DNA of 64,000 nt from Aestuariibacter sp. (GCA_017794925.1 CP051238.1:1411186-1475185); one strand, 5' to 3'; shown: positions 27,003-37,328, counted from the first letter of the stretch. The notes: generated by a model not told the origin, from the sequence alone. Program-made: numbers and translations.

Positions 27003-27947
27003 TTAGATTTTGGTGAGCGCGTCTGTTACTTGCTGAAAAGTCGGCGGGTGGCAGCCCACTTTTTCTACATTCAGGCTGGCTGCCATGGCACCAAATTTCA
27101 AGGCGGCAGCCAGCATGTCCGGTGAAGCTTGTGGGCTCAGTGCGTCTTGCTTCAGCAGGTAAGCGACTAATGCCGAGAAATAAGTATCCCCAGCGCCCAC
27201 GGTATCACCCATAACCGGCGGCACGATGACATCTTGTTTAAGGTGGTGCGAATCCGTGATGATTTGAGAGCCGCCTTCGCCTAATGTCAGTACGACCATG
27301 CCATTTTCCATACGGTCCAGCATGGCCCGGGCATGAAATTCCGGCTCGCCGTATAAGCCTTTCAGGTGTAGATCCTCATCGCTGACTTTAACAATATCGG
27401 CGAATTCAACGAACCGCCATATCGCGGCAATGTACTGTTGATGGTTATCTTCGACACCTTTGCGTACATTTACGTCAATACTGATTTTAACCCCTTGTTC
27501 TTTTAACGCTTTGATGACAGGTATAAGTACATCAAGCATGTCTGGAACCAGAGCCAGTGAACCAGTGTGAAACAGGGTTAAGTCATTGGGTAATGCATTC
27601 AGTAAGGTGTCAGGAGTGACATCCAGATCAGCTACGCCTTTACGGTACAAACGGTAACTCGGCTTACCCTGCTCATCTTTGTATACCAAGGCCAGTGAGG
27701 TATTCTTTTCTGAGCGGTAATCATCGGGAAGCGAAATACCGTCGTCCAGGGCAGACTGATAAATCTTCTGTCCCAGATCATCAGTTGATATTGGAGACAA
27801 ATAAGTACAGGCCAACCCTTGGCGAACAAAGCTTCTGGCCACATTATAAGGGGAGCCGCCTATAAAAGGCAGAAAGCTGTTATCCGGTTGTTGGATCATA
27901 TCGAAAAGTGCTTCACCGAAAACGGCGACATTGGGTAATGTGTTCAT
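27003..27947 (-). CDS. PfkB-family fructokinase
   Basis: The 314-residue sugar kinase has the ribokinase-fold N-terminal motif GGSPYNVARSFVRQG (residues 30-44) and the C-terminal PfkB signature GDTVGAGDTYFSAL, which holds the anion hole and catalytic Asp. It would phosphorylate the ketose made by the polyol dehydrogenase upstream, giving fructose 6-phosphate. The TGATG overlap with that dehydrogenase gene (1 bp) implies translational coupling. It is the last gene of the NCS1 permease-dehydrogenase-kinase unit. Fructose is the likely substrate from context; the family alone also allows other sugars. Confidence 0.88.
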   Translation of the reverse strand: MNTLPNVAVFGEALFDMIQQPDNSFLPFIGGSPYNVARSFVRQGLACTYLSPISTDDLGQKIYQSALDDGISLPDDYRSEKNTSLALVYKDEQGKPSYRLYRKGVADLDVTPDTLLNALPNDLTLFHTGSLALVPDMLDVLIPVIKALKEQGVKISIDVNVRKGVEDNHQQYIAAIWRFVEFADIVKVSDEDLHLKGLYGEPEFHARAMLDRMENGMVVLTLGEGGSQIITDSHHLKQDVIVPPVMGDTVGAGDTYFSALVAYLLKQDALSPQASPDMLAAALKFGAMAASLNVEKVGCHPPTFQQVTDALTKI

Positions 27948-29464
27948 CAGATTGTGGCCTCCATGGAAGCAGAAGCAACTTCATTCTCCAGTGCTGATGT
28001 CATCAGGTGTTCCACTTTCACACCGGCGAAGAGTTGGGTCAGGTATGATTGGTAGTACTCACAGAATGCACTGTCACTCGCCAATGTGCCGAAAATACTC
28101 TGTTGAGATAAGAACGCCAGAGGCGCTTCCCGTGAAGTTTGTGCTGCGTGTTGCAAGGTATCGGCTAAATCATCAATGACATCCAGCGATTCACCATATT
28201 GTGTTGTGTGGGTGTCGCTGTACCAGCACCAGGCAGCAAGTACCAGGCTGGATAGTTTTGTCGCGCCTTTTTTCAGCAAGTTTTGCTGAATGGTAGGCAC
28301 CAGAAAAGTGGCGACTTTCGCTGAACTCTGTGAGCAAATTCTGGACAGACTGTCCTTGATGTTGGGGTTGGCGAACCGTGCAATTAGTGTTTGTTTGTAC
28401 TCATCCAAATCGATACCCGGTACGGCTTCCAGTACCGGCGTTACCTCATTATCCATAAAAGTGCGTAGGTAACGAGCAAATATTGGGTCAGAGACGGCTT
28501 CCTCTATAGTTTGGTGCCCGCGCAATGAGCCCAGTACGCCCAATACAGTGTGACCAGCATTGAGCAATCGAATTTTCATGGTCTCGTAAGGCGTCACATC
28601 GGAAACGATTTGCGCGCCAACCTGTTCCCATAGGGGGCGTTGTTGTGTGAATTTGTCTTCAATGACCCACTGATGGAAGGGTTCGCAGGTAACCGGCCAC
28701 TGGTCAAGTAAACCGAGTTGTTCCGCTAGTGTGATATCACCTTCAGTTGTTGCTGGCGTAATGCGATCCACCATGGCGTTGGGAAAGCTTACTGACTCAT
28801 TTACCCACTGTGCAAATTCTGAGTCGTATGCATTTATATATGCGACCAGCATTTTGCGAGTGACATCACCATTGTGCTGCACGTTGTCGCAGGACTGAAT
28901 AGTAAAGGGCGCTTTCCCGGCGGTTCTGCGACGCTGTAACGCCGCTGCCAGATAGCCGAATACCAGCCTGGGTTTATCCGGGTTGGCGATATCATGTTGT
29001 ACATCTGGATTGGCGAAATCAAACTCACCGGTAGACGGATCGAAGTTATATCCACCTTCAGTAATGGTCAGTGAAACAATCCTTGTTTCGTCTGCAGCCA
29101 TTTGGCTTATTACGGCTTCAGGATCATCCGGAGCCAATAGAAAGTCTGTCATGCAACCAATGATTTGTGCATCAGTCTCACCATTCGGACGTTTCACCAG
29201 CAGAGAGTAAAGGTAGTCTTGCGCAGCGAGCTTTTGCTGAATAGTCCGGTCAGCTTCACGCAAACCAACGCCGCAAATACCCCAGCGTAAATCAAGGGTT
29301 TGATTCAGATAATTTTCGGTATAAAAAGCCTGATGAGAGCGGTGAAAGCCACCTACACCAACATGCACAATACCCGATTGGAGTGCCTGGCGGTCGTATC
29401 CAGGCTTTGAAATCGTGGCAGGTAACGAATCCAGCGTTGCCTCAGATAATAGTTTCGCTTGCAT
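27947..29464 (-). CDS. Polyol/fructuronate dehydrogenase (mannitol dehydrogenase family), paralogue 1
   Basis: The 505-residue long-chain NAD(P)-dependent dehydrogenase has the Rossmann-type start HVGVGGFHRSHQA (about residues 34-46), the SCDNVQHNGD motif near 191, and catalytic Lys297, Asn302 and His305 in MKIRLLNAGH. The family covers mannitol 2-dehydrogenase, arabitol and sorbitol dehydrogenases and fructuronate/tagaturonate reductases. The ATG at 29464 was chosen because GGGGAA lies 8 bases before it; the open frame extends 28 codons further into the permease gene without a ribosome site. A related enzyme is encoded at 37329. Confidence 0.87.
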   Translation of the reverse strand: MQAKLLSEATLDSLPATISKPGYDRQALQSGIVHVGVGGFHRSHQAFYTENYLNQTLDLRWGICGVGLREADRTIQQKLAAQDYLYSLLVKRPNGETDAQIIGCMTDFLLAPDDPEAVISQMAADETRIVSLTITEGGYNFDPSTGEFDFANPDVQHDIANPDKPRLVFGYLAAALQRRRTAGKAPFTIQSCDNVQHNGDVTRKMLVAYINAYDSEFAQWVNESVSFPNAMVDRITPATTEGDITLAEQLGLLDQWPVTCEPFHQWVIEDKFTQQRPLWEQVGAQIVSDVTPYETMKIRLLNAGHTVLGVLGSLRGHQTIEEAVSDPIFARYLRTFMDNEVTPVLEAVPGIDLDEYKQTLIARFANPNIKDSLSRICSQSSAKVATFLVPTIQQNLLKKGATKLSSLVLAAWCWYSDTHTTQYGESLDVIDDLADTLQHAAQTSREAPLAFLSQQSIFGTLASDSAFCEYYQSYLTQLFAGVKVEHLMTSALENEVASASMEATI

Positions 29465-29478
29465 AATATGTTCCCCGA

Positions 29479-31191
29479 TCAAGCCGCAGCAAATTGCTTT
29501 TTGCGTTGCATAACCCAGTAGGCGCTGGCGAAATAAATAATCGTACAAGCAAAACCGAAGTTAAAAAATACAGAGCGGTTGGCATGATACGCATTGATAT
29601 CAGGCGAGAAGAACATGGTATTAACAGCTAATATCACTGTTATTCCCAGGCTTAGCCAAGCCAGTGCCGACAGGGCTTTGGTTAACCCTCGCATATCTTC
29701 TTCTACTGCGGGTTCGTTGGCCGCTTGTTCCGCGTGAAAGGCATCGACTTTTTCGTCATAAGCGGCGAGTTTGGCCTCTTCCTCAGGATAGCTTTCTGCA
29801 GCACCATGGCGCTTTGCCAACTGAGTGTAAACAACGATGGTAAAGATCCAGGTTGGCAGGAACAGGTAATAAAATGACATTACGTCCAAGGCATTTAAAG
29901 TAAATCCGAATGCCAGCCCGAGTCCCCAGGACATAACGGCAGGCGAGCTATGCTTTAATTGTTTGTATGCTGCCCAATAGCGGGTCAGTCCCAGTTTCGG
30001 GAACAGGAAGTGCTCTGTAAATACAATGGCGCCAACGGGCACGACTAATAAACCGGCATAGGTTAATAGTGGCAGCAGTTTGGTAAATACAAATGGGAAG
30101 CAGGCGATGATAACGGTAACAATACCAACCAGAAAGGTGGTTTTGTTACGAGACTGATCGCTAAAAATAGCCTGAGCCGCTAAACCTGCGCGATATAAAT
30201 TCGCGTTTGCGGTAGTCCAGCCGGCTACAATCACAATAACCAAGCCTGATAAGCCTAAAGCGTGGAAGGCAACATCACCAGGATCCAATTCGGTAATCGA
30301 CTTCTTCACCAGTACCGCCGTGCCTGCGCCCATGATACCGGCCGAAATCCAGGCAATGTAATGGCCGAATAGCATGCCCGCAGAAGTACAAAGGCCATAG
30401 CTTTTCTTTTTGGCGTAGCGCAATAAGGCCATGTCTATTAAGCCAAAGTGGGTAATGGTGTTCGCTGCCCATGAAAAGCCGATAACCTCAATGAGGCCAA
30501 TGCCCGGTTCACCATTCGCGTCAAGGCCAGTCCATACAGACACACTGCCAATGTGCATAAAGTCACCCCAGCTCGATACAACCGTTTGACCAATAACCGC
30601 ATTGGCCAGTTCAGGCATAAGTACCAATGGGCCGCTGATGAACATCACGAATAACCAAGGCGCACAAATACCAGAAAAACGTGATACGGCATTAAAGCCA
30701 TACATAGCAACCAGCACTACAATAATCCCTACAGCAAGGACCACCAACACAAACCAAGGGTTAGTGGGATACCAATTCAACTGGGCCGGAATATTTAATG
30801 CGAAACGCACCGCTGTTGCAGAAACGGTAATCATGGCCGCTGATATTACGGTGAAGATGATGACATTGGCCCAGTTGTATAGCCGGGTCATCGAGTCGCC
30901 CGCAATCTTCTGTAGATAGGTATACAAACTCAAACGGGTTTCTACGGCGATAGGGGTAGTAATCAATGTCCAGCTTAATACCGCAAGAATATTACCTATA
31001 AGTAAACCGAGCAAAATGTCGGTCATGGTTGCGCCCAACGCTACAAAGGTTGCACCAAAGACAAACTCAGTCGCTGCTACGTGTTCACCGGCGTACAACC
31101 CTAAAAAGTGCTTCCATCCCTTTAACTTGTGACGTGCAACGGGGAGTTGTTCTTCCTCTACATGCTTCAGTTCGACCTGATCACTACTCAT
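29479..31191 (-). CDS. NCS1-family (purine-cytosine permease-like) transporter
   Basis: The 570-residue protein has about 12 membrane helices and early NCS1 features: LKGWKHFLGLYAGEHVAATEF, then GATFVALGATMTDILLG. Characterised members carry nucleobases, hydantoins or allantoin. Here, however, it is the first gene of a unit with a polyol dehydrogenase and a fructokinase (14-bp gap), so its substrate could be a sugar alcohol or a related hydrophilic compound. A long cytoplasmic acidic loop lies at about 460-500. ATG at 31191 has AGGA upstream; the TTG at 31200 is too close to it. Confidence 0.82.
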   Translation of the reverse strand: MSSDQVELKHVEEEQLPVARHKLKGWKHFLGLYAGEHVAATEFVFGATFVALGATMTDILLGLLIGNILAVLSWTLITTPIAVETRLSLYTYLQKIAGDSMTRLYNWANVIIFTVISAAMITVSATAVRFALNIPAQLNWYPTNPWFVLVVLAVGIIVVLVAMYGFNAVSRFSGICAPWLFVMFISGPLVLMPELANAVIGQTVVSSWGDFMHIGSVSVWTGLDANGEPGIGLIEVIGFSWAANTITHFGLIDMALLRYAKKKSYGLCTSAGMLFGHYIAWISAGIMGAGTAVLVKKSITELDPGDVAFHALGLSGLVIVIVAGWTTANANLYRAGLAAQAIFSDQSRNKTTFLVGIVTVIIACFPFVFTKLLPLLTYAGLLVVPVGAIVFTEHFLFPKLGLTRYWAAYKQLKHSSPAVMSWGLGLAFGFTLNALDVMSFYYLFLPTWIFTIVVYTQLAKRHGAAESYPEEEAKLAAYDEKVDAFHAEQAANEPAVEEDMRGLTKALSALAWLSLGITVILAVNTMFFSPDINAYHANRSVFFNFGFACTIIYFASAYWVMQRKKQFAAA

Positions 31192-31750
31192 AAGTCTCAA
31201 TCCTAAATATTTTCTATTAGTTAAGTAGCCAATTTTGTTTTTACCAAATTGAATACTTTAATTATTTGGGCAATAGCCATGATTGTGGGCATATTCTCAG
31301 TCAGTGAGTTTGATGTCAACACTAAGTTAACAACCTTTAGTTCAATACACTGTACTGTGCGATAAAAATTACCCGCTGAATCAATAATTTCACTGACACA
31401 AGGAGCCAGCTCAAATTTCAATAACGTTTTTTCTATCTATTTGCCGAATAAATGCTCTGAATGTGAATTTATGTTTAACAGCATGACTTATACTTTCTGT
31501 TGATCATTAAAATAAATAACCTAGAAAAAACTAATTAAAATATTGTTTTTAAATACTTTTGTTTAAATAGCTCTTTTCTTGTTAACTTTTTATATACATT
31601 TATTTGTTGACAATTAATTAACGAATAATGGAATATGCTCATCAGTTGGTCACATGCTCATATTTGGGCGTTAAAAAATAATAGCGTAAAAAGTCAGTTA
31701 ACGATCAGATTGACGAATGCACAGCAAAATACAAATGGAGAACATCACTC
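31192..31750. promoter_or_regulatory. Divergent regulatory region of the polyol locus
   Basis: This 559-bp AT-rich region sits between the NCS1 permease gene (minus) and the OprB porin gene (plus). A consensus -35 TTGACA lies at 31607-31612 with a weak -10 (GAATAT, 31631-31636, 18-bp spacer). GTTAAC-like hexamers occur repeatedly: 31315-31331 (GTCAAC-N5-GTTAAC), 31581-31586, 31606-31611 (GTTGAC, overlapping the -35), 31617-31622 (ATTAAC) and 31697-31702. They could be half-sites for the SorC-family regulator encoded at the locus end. None is confirmed. Confidence 0.45.
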
Positions 31751-33097
31751 ATGCACAACACGAAGAAAGGCAAGAGCCATCAAACGGCAGCTGCACGACA
31801 AAGCAACAAGAAATTAAGTCTGGTCGGCTCAGCTGTTGCGCTATTGCTAATGCAGCCATTCAGCAGTCAGGCAGCTGGTGAATTTAATGCTGAGCAGTAC
31901 CTTACGGGAGACTGGGGAGGCACTCGGGCCGAACTTGCGGAAAAAGGCGTGAATGTTCGCCTTGGTCATTTTAGTCAGACCGCCTATAACATGCAGGGCG
32001 GCGCCAGTAGTGAAGTGGCTTATGCAGACCAGTATTTTGTTGGGGGATACTTTGATTTAGACAAGCTGTTCGGTTGGTCCGGGGCTGAGTTTAAAATCGA
32101 AATTTCTAATCGAAATGGTGAACTGATAAATAACAAAGCCGATATGCCATTTCTGCTCCAGTCTCAGCAGATATTCGGTCGTGGTAACGTCACGCGTCTG
32201 ACTCAGTTTTCACTTACCCAGCGCCTTTTGGATGATCAGTTAAGTATTAAGCTTGGCCGTATTTATCCTAGCGCCGATTTTTTTGCCATGAGTTGTGCAT
32301 TTCAACACCTGACGTTTTGTAGTGGCGGTTCATCAAACTATATAAGCAGCAGTTGGTACGGCGATCCGCTCAGTTCACTGGGCGTTCAGGTTAGCTATAA
32401 CCTGTCTGACAACCTGATTCTGAAAACCGGTGCTTACGATGCGAACCCAGATACCATGTCTCTTAACCAGGGGTTGAAACTGGGCACCTCTGGCGACGTA
32501 AGTGGTACAACGGCGGTAGCTGAAATTGAATACAAGGTCGATTACGGCAATGGATTGGATGGCGATTACCGTTTTGGGGTTGTTCGTAGCAGTCTTGACA
32601 AGCCTAAGTTAGTTAACGAAGCCGGATTTCCGTCAGGCACAACCGACGATGCCACTGCAATTCAGGATACAGATAACGCCTTTTACATCAACCTTGAGCA
32701 ACAAGTTACCCGCAACGCTGCTGGTGGTGGATTGCGCTTATTTGCCAGCATGATCCGTTCAGATAACGCCATTAGCGGGGTTGGAGAAGTATTGGCTCTG
32801 GGCGGCTTTATCAATGGTCCTTTCACTAGCCGTCCTCATGACCGAGTTGGATTAGCGATTGGTCGCAACAGCGTAAGTAGTGAATTAACCCGCGCTCAGC
32901 GATTCTATAACTCAACTTATGCCGACAACGGGGTTGTGGTACGTGACCACGAATATCCCATCGAGCTGAACTACAACTATGTGATCACGCCAGCCGTCGC
33001 AGTGATGCCCAGCATACAGTATGTGATTAATCCTTATGGTGACAGCGATTCAGATAATGCAACCATTCTTGGCCTTCAGCTGAGTTTGAACTTCTAA
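31751..33097 (+). CDS. OprB-family carbohydrate-selective porin
   Basis: The 448-residue protein has a long signal peptide (cleavage near SSQAA, about residue 41) and the OprB opening QYLTGDWGGTRAELAEKG, then a 16-strand barrel ending in ILGLQLSLNF. OprB porins pass sugars and sugar alcohols. It is the first gene of the ABC importer arm of the polyol locus. GGAG lies 10 bases before the ATG. A GC-rich hairpin follows the stop (33109-33126), which may make porin message more stable than that of the downstream genes. Confidence 0.9.
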   Translation: MHNTKKGKSHQTAAARQSNKKLSLVGSAVALLLMQPFSSQAAGEFNAEQYLTGDWGGTRAELAEKGVNVRLGHFSQTAYNMQGGASSEVAYADQYFVGGYFDLDKLFGWSGAEFKIEISNRNGELINNKADMPFLLQSQQIFGRGNVTRLTQFSLTQRLLDDQLSIKLGRIYPSADFFAMSCAFQHLTFCSGGSSNYISSSWYGDPLSSLGVQVSYNLSDNLILKTGAYDANPDTMSLNQGLKLGTSGDVSGTTAVAEIEYKVDYGNGLDGDYRFGVVRSSLDKPKLVNEAGFPSGTTDDATAIQDTDNAFYINLEQQVTRNAAGGGLRLFASMIRSDNAISGVGEVLALGGFINGPFTSRPHDRVGLAIGRNSVSSELTRAQRFYNSTYADNGVVVRDHEYPIELNYNYVITPAVAVMPSIQYVINPYGDSDSDNATILGLQLSLNF

Positions 33098-33164
33098 ACC
33101 CGATAAAGCCGGCTGTAACAGGCCGGTATATAAGAAATACGACAAGTGAGATAAGGAAAATAAG

Positions 33165-34475
33165 ATGATTAGACGACTTACCACGAGTATCTGCTCTGCC
33201 TTGCTGTTAAGCATGCCGGTAGCGGCAGAGACTGTCACCATTGCCACGGTTAATAATGGTGACATGGTCACCATGAAGAGCTTGAGCAAAGCCTTCACTG
33301 ACGCCAATCCGGACATTACGTTGGAGTGGGTGACACTGGAGGAAAACATTTTGCGTCAACGTGTTACTACTGATATCGCAACGGGCAGTGGCCAGTATGA
33401 CGTAGTTACAATTGGGACTTATGAAGTGCCAATCTGGGCGAAGCAAGGCTGGCTTGAGCCGCTGAACAACCTGGGGGCTGACTACGACCTTGATGATATT
33501 CTGCCTTCAATTCGTGGCGGTCTGTCTTATCAGGATAACCTTTACGCTGTGCCTTTCTATGCTGAAAGCTCAATGGTGATCTATCGCACCGACTTAATGG
33601 AAAAGGCCGGCCTTGCTATGCCTGAGAAGCCCACATGGGACTTTATTGAGCAAGCGGCGAAAGCCATGACGAGTAAAGACGAAGGTGTATATGGGATCTG
33701 CTTGCGTGGTAAAGCCGGTTGGGGCGAAAACACCGCATTGATTACTTCAATCGCGAACTCTTTCGGTGCTCGCTGGTTCGACGAGAACTGGAAGCCTCAG
33801 TTCAATACGCCTGAGTGGCAAAAAACCCTCGAAGTTTACACCAACCTGATGCTGAAGTACGGCCCTCCGGGCGCATCTTCAAACGGCTTCAATGAGAACC
33901 TGGCATTATTCCAAACCGGAAAATGCGGTATGTGGATTGATGCAACGGTTGCGGGCTCATTTGTTACAAATCCTGAAGAATCCACGGTTGCAGATAAGGT
34001 CGGTTTTGCGCTAGCGCCTGATGCGGGTTTGGGTAAACGAGCAAACTGGCTGTGGGCCTGGAATCTGGCCATTCCAAGCAGCACTGACAGCAAGGCTGCA
34101 GCTGAAAAGTTTGTCAGCTGGGCAACATCTAAAGGTTACTTAGAGCTGGTTGCCCAGGAAAAGGGCCTGGCCAATGTGCCGCCAGGTACGCGCGCGTCCC
34201 TTTATGCAAATGAAGCCTATTTAAAAGCGGCGCCGTTTGCACAAATGACACTGGATTCAATCAAGCTGGCCAACCCGAATAACCCGACAGTGAAACCGGT
34301 GCCTTATGTTGGTGTTCAGTTTGTTGCTATTCCTGAATTCCAGGGGCTTGGAACCGCAGTTGGGCAGCAATTCTCAGCCGCAGTAGCCGGAAACGTCAGC
34401 CCGGCTCAGGCACTGAAGACTGCACAGCGTTTGGCTGAACGAACCATGCGTAAAGCGGGTTACCCTAAAAACTGA
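33165..34475 (+). CDS. ABC transporter periplasmic sugar/polyol-binding protein
   Basis: The 436-residue protein has a signal peptide (cleavage after VAA, near residue 19) and a family 1 extracellular solute-binding domain of the SmoE/MtlE type, with motifs YDVVTIGTYEVPIWAKQGW near residue 70 and PFYAESSMVIYRTD. Polyol-specific relatives bind mannitol, sorbitol or arabitol. AAGGA lies 7 bases before the ATG. It is followed by two permease genes and an ATPase gene, completing an importer. Confidence 0.92.
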   Translation: MIRRLTTSICSALLLSMPVAAETVTIATVNNGDMVTMKSLSKAFTDANPDITLEWVTLEENILRQRVTTDIATGSGQYDVVTIGTYEVPIWAKQGWLEPLNNLGADYDLDDILPSIRGGLSYQDNLYAVPFYAESSMVIYRTDLMEKAGLAMPEKPTWDFIEQAAKAMTSKDEGVYGICLRGKAGWGENTALITSIANSFGARWFDENWKPQFNTPEWQKTLEVYTNLMLKYGPPGASSNGFNENLALFQTGKCGMWIDATVAGSFVTNPEESTVADKVGFALAPDAGLGKRANWLWAWNLAIPSSTDSKAAAEKFVSWATSKGYLELVAQEKGLANVPPGTRASLYANEAYLKAAPFAQMTLDSIKLANPNNPTVKPVPYVGVQFVAIPEFQGLGTAVGQQFSAAVAGNVSPAQALKTAQRLAERTMRKAGYPKN

Positions 34476-34544
34476 TGAATTGCCCGGTCAGTAAAGCGCT
34501 GGCCGGGTTCTTTCGTCCTCACTGGTATCGATTGGAGCGTTATT

Positions 34545-35417
34545 ATGGCAACTACCAGTTCCCGGTTCCTCGGCCGCATTATGATCAGTCCGGCAGTCGC
34601 TTTACTGCTAGTCTGGATGCTTGTGCCGTTGGCGATGACCATTTATTTCTCGTTTCAAAACTACAACCTGCTTATGCCAGGTATGCAGGAATTTATTGGC
34701 TGGATGAACTATGAGTTCTTCCTGACCGATCCTGCCTTTACAGAATCTTTCTTCAATACATTGCAATTGGTTTGCGGTGTACTGTTCATCACGATCATTG
34801 GCGGTACGGCAATCGCAGTGCTGCTCGATCAGGCCATTGTTGGTCGCAATATTGTCCGAATTTTGGTGCTCGCCCCCTTTTTCGTCATGCCTACGGTGTC
34901 GGCGTTGGTGTGGAAGAACATGTTTATGAATCCGGTAAACGGCTTGTTTGCACACATGTTTACAACACTGGGGTTTGAGCCGTTTGACTTTCTTTCTCAA
35001 GCGCCGCTTGCGTCGATTATTCTTATTGTGTCGTGGCAATGGCTACCCTTTGCTGCACTTATTTTACTGACGGCTATTCAATCATTGGATCAGGAGCAGC
35101 TTGAAGCGGCGGAATTGGACGGAGCGGGTCCAATGGCACGTTTTTATTACATTGTGGTGCCGCATTTGTCGCGCGCGATAACAGCGGTTGTCTTAATTGA
35201 AACCATCTTCCTGTTGTCGGTATTTGCAGAAATTCTGGTCACCACCAATGGTGGGCCAGGCTATGCCTCAACCAACATTACTTATCTTATTTATTCGCAA
35301 TCCTTACTCGACTTTGATGTGGGTGCAGGCTCGGCTGGCGGAATTGTCGCGGTCATCATTGCCAATGTGGTTGCAGTATTTTTAATGCGCATGATCGGCA
35401 AAAACCTGGAGAAATAA
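34545..35417 (+). CDS. ABC transporter permease, sugar/polyol importer
   Basis: The 290-residue membrane protein has six helices and the EAA loop (EAAELDGAGPMARFYYIVVP, about residues 183-202) that docks with the ATPase. It is the MalF-like partner of the next permease gene, which starts 3 bp after its stop. GGAG lies 8 bases before the ATG. Confidence 0.92.
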   Translation: MATTSSRFLGRIMISPAVALLLVWMLVPLAMTIYFSFQNYNLLMPGMQEFIGWMNYEFFLTDPAFTESFFNTLQLVCGVLFITIIGGTAIAVLLDQAIVGRNIVRILVLAPFFVMPTVSALVWKNMFMNPVNGLFAHMFTTLGFEPFDFLSQAPLASIILIVSWQWLPFAALILLTAIQSLDQEQLEAAELDGAGPMARFYYIVVPHLSRAITAVVLIETIFLLSVFAEILVTTNGGPGYASTNITYLIYSQSLLDFDVGAGSAGGIVAVIIANVVAVFLMRMIGKNLEK

Positions 35418-35420
35418 TCG

Positions 35421-36251
35421 ATGAGACAATCACAGTTATTGCGACAAAAAATTGTTTACTCCATTCTTGCCTGGGCAGTGGGTATTGCCATCTTCTTCCC
35501 AATTTTATGGACGGTGATCACCAGCTTCAAAACTGAGCTTGAGGCCGTTGCCACTGAGCCATCATTCCTGATGTTCGACTGGACACTGGAAAACTATTCA
35601 ACGGTGTTCAATGAAAGTCGTTATTTTGCGCACTTTTGGAATTCAGTGGTTATTTCAATTGGCTCCAGTTTGCTGGGATTACTTATCGCAATACCAGCAG
35701 CATGGGCTATGGCATTCGTACCTAACAAGCGCACTAAAGATGTGTTGATGTGGATGCTATCTACCAAAATGTTACCCCCGGTTGGGGTATTGGTGCCTAT
35801 TTATCTACTGTTTCGTGATTTTGACTTGCTCGATACGAAACTGGGGCTGGTGATTGTAATGACACTCATCAACCTGCCTATTATGATTTGGATGCTGTAC
35901 ACCTATTTCCGTGAGATACCGTCTGAAGTGCTTGAGGCTGCGCGGATGGATGGGGCCACTATTGGCTCGGAAATTGTGCACGTATTGTTACCTATTGCGT
36001 TGCCAGGTATCGCATCTACCTTGTTGCTCAACATCATCTTATCGTGGAACGAAGCCTTCTGGACGCTCATTTTGACGGCTGCCAAAGCAGCGCCATTAAC
36101 GGCCTTTATTGCCAGTTATTCGAGCCCTGAAGGCTTGTTCTACGCAAAACTCTCTGCCGCTTCCACGCTGGCAATTGCCCCTATTTTAATCATCGGTTGG
36201 TTTAGCCAGAAGCAGCTTGTGCGCGGCCTAACCTTCGGCGCGGTGAAGTAA
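35421..36251 (+). CDS. ABC transporter permease, sugar/polyol importer
   Basis: The 276-residue MalG-like permease has six helices and the EAA loop ([20 protein letters not shown], about residues 171-190). The N-terminus is short and cytoplasmic. It pairs with the preceding permease. The ATPase gene begins 10 bp after its stop. Confidence 0.92.
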   Translation: MRQSQLLRQKIVYSILAWAVGIAIFFPILWTVITSFKTELEAVATEPSFLMFDWTLENYSTVFNESRYFAHFWNSVVISIGSSLLGLLIAIPAAWAMAFVPNKRTKDVLMWMLSTKMLPPVGVLVPIYLLFRDFDLLDTKLGLVIVMTLINLPIMIWMLYTYFREIPSEVLEAARMDGATIGSEIVHVLLPIALPGIASTLLLNIILSWNEAFWTLILTAAKAAPLTAFIASYSSPEGLFYAKLSAASTLAIAPILIIGWFSQKQLVRGLTFGAVK

Positions 36252-36261
36252 GGAATTTGTT

Positions 36262-37272
36262 ATGGGAAATATTACGTTAAAGCAAGTTACTAAGAATTTT
36301 GACGGTCACGAAGTGATTAAACCGTTGGACTTGTCTATCGATAACGGTGAATTCGTGGTTTTCGTCGGGCCATCGGGCTGCGGTAAATCAACCATGCTAA
36401 GAATGATTGCTGGTCTGGAAGATGTGAGTAGCGGCACCATTGAAATCGACGGGCAAGACGCAACAGAAACGCCGCCAGCCAAACGTGGTTTGGCCATGGT
36501 ATTCCAGTCCTATGCCTTGTATCCGCATATGAGTGTACGCAGCAATATCGCCTTTCCGCTTAAGCGGGCCAAGATGGACGAGAGCCTGATTCAGGACAAA
36601 GTCACCAAAGTGGCTGAAACGCTGAACTTAACACCTTATTTAGATCGTCGCCCCGGACAACTCTCAGGTGGACAACGTCAGCGTGTTGCGATTGGCCGTG
36701 CGATTGTTCGTGAGCCCGCCGCGTTTCTGTTCGACGAACCCTTGTCTAACCTTGACGCCGCTTTGCGGGTAAACATGCGTCTGGAAATATCACAACTGCA
36801 TAAAGATCTCGGCACAACCATGATTTACGTTACCCATGATCAGGTGGAAGCCATGACCATGGCAGACAAAATCGTGGTATTTAATGCCGGCCACATTGAG
36901 CAGGTTGGCTCGCCTATGGAGCTGTATCGCAACCCGGTAAATAAGTTTGTTGCCGGCTTTATTGGCTCGCCCAAAATGAACTTTATTGAAGTGAGTGAAA
37001 GCGTAAATGGCACGCAGGTTGATTGCCTGGGCGTGCGTCCTGAGCACCTTGAATTGTCAGATACAGAAGGCAAGTGGAAAGGCAAAGTTGGCGTGCTGGA
37101 ACACCTGGGCTCAGACACCTTCCTTCATGTAGATATTCCCGGTGTTGCTAAGTTAACTGTGCGCGCTGATGGTAACTGTGCCTATGAGTATGGCGATGAT
37201 GTGTTTGTGTCACCGGTAACCGAGCATGTGCACTATTTCGACAATTCCGGTCGGGCAGTGAAAACGGCTTAG
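36262..37272 (+). CDS. ABC transporter ATPase (MalK/SmoK type)
   Basis: The 336-residue ATPase has Walker [10 protein letters not shown] (about residues 37-45), the Q-loop, signature LSGGQRQR (about 134-141), Walker [13 protein letters not shown] and a switch His in YVTHDQVEA. After about residue 235 a shortened MalK-type regulatory OB-fold domain follows. MalK-type ATPases are often shared between sugar importers. AAGGAA lies before the ATG. A hairpin (37282-37306) separates it from the dehydrogenase gene. Confidence 0.93.
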   Translation: MGNITLKQVTKNFDGHEVIKPLDLSIDNGEFVVFVGPSGCGKSTMLRMIAGLEDVSSGTIEIDGQDATETPPAKRGLAMVFQSYALYPHMSVRSNIAFPLKRAKMDESLIQDKVTKVAETLNLTPYLDRRPGQLSGGQRQRVAIGRAIVREPAAFLFDEPLSNLDAALRVNMRLEISQLHKDLGTTMIYVTHDQVEAMTMADKIVVFNAGHIEQVGSPMELYRNPVNKFVAGFIGSPKMNFIEVSESVNGTQVDCLGVRPEHLELSDTEGKWKGKVGVLEHLGSDTFLHVDIPGVAKLTVRADGNCAYEYGDDVFVSPVTEHVHYFDNSGRAVKTA

Positions 37273-37281
37273 TCTCTTTTT

Positions 37282-37306
37282 ACAGATGCTGCAGGGCAGT
37301 ATCTGT
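37282..37306 (+). other. Intercistronic stem-loop between ATPase and dehydrogenase genes
   Basis: An 11-bp stem with one G-T pair (37282-37292 with 37296-37306) and a 3-nt loop lies in the 56-bp gap. It is not followed by a T tract, so it more likely affects message stability or processing than termination. Confidence 0.5.
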
Positions 37307-37328
37307 TATATGTTATTGGAGTATTCTC

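Noticed and set aside
29464..29548. N-terminal extension of the polyol dehydrogenase
   Set aside because: The 28 extra codons overlap the permease gene and have no ribosome site, whereas ATG at 29464 has GGGGAA upstream and matches the family start.
31607..31636. Strong sigma-70 promoter for the porin gene
   Set aside because: The -35 is perfect (TTGACA), but the -10 is poor at any good spacing; listed only as part of the regulatory region.
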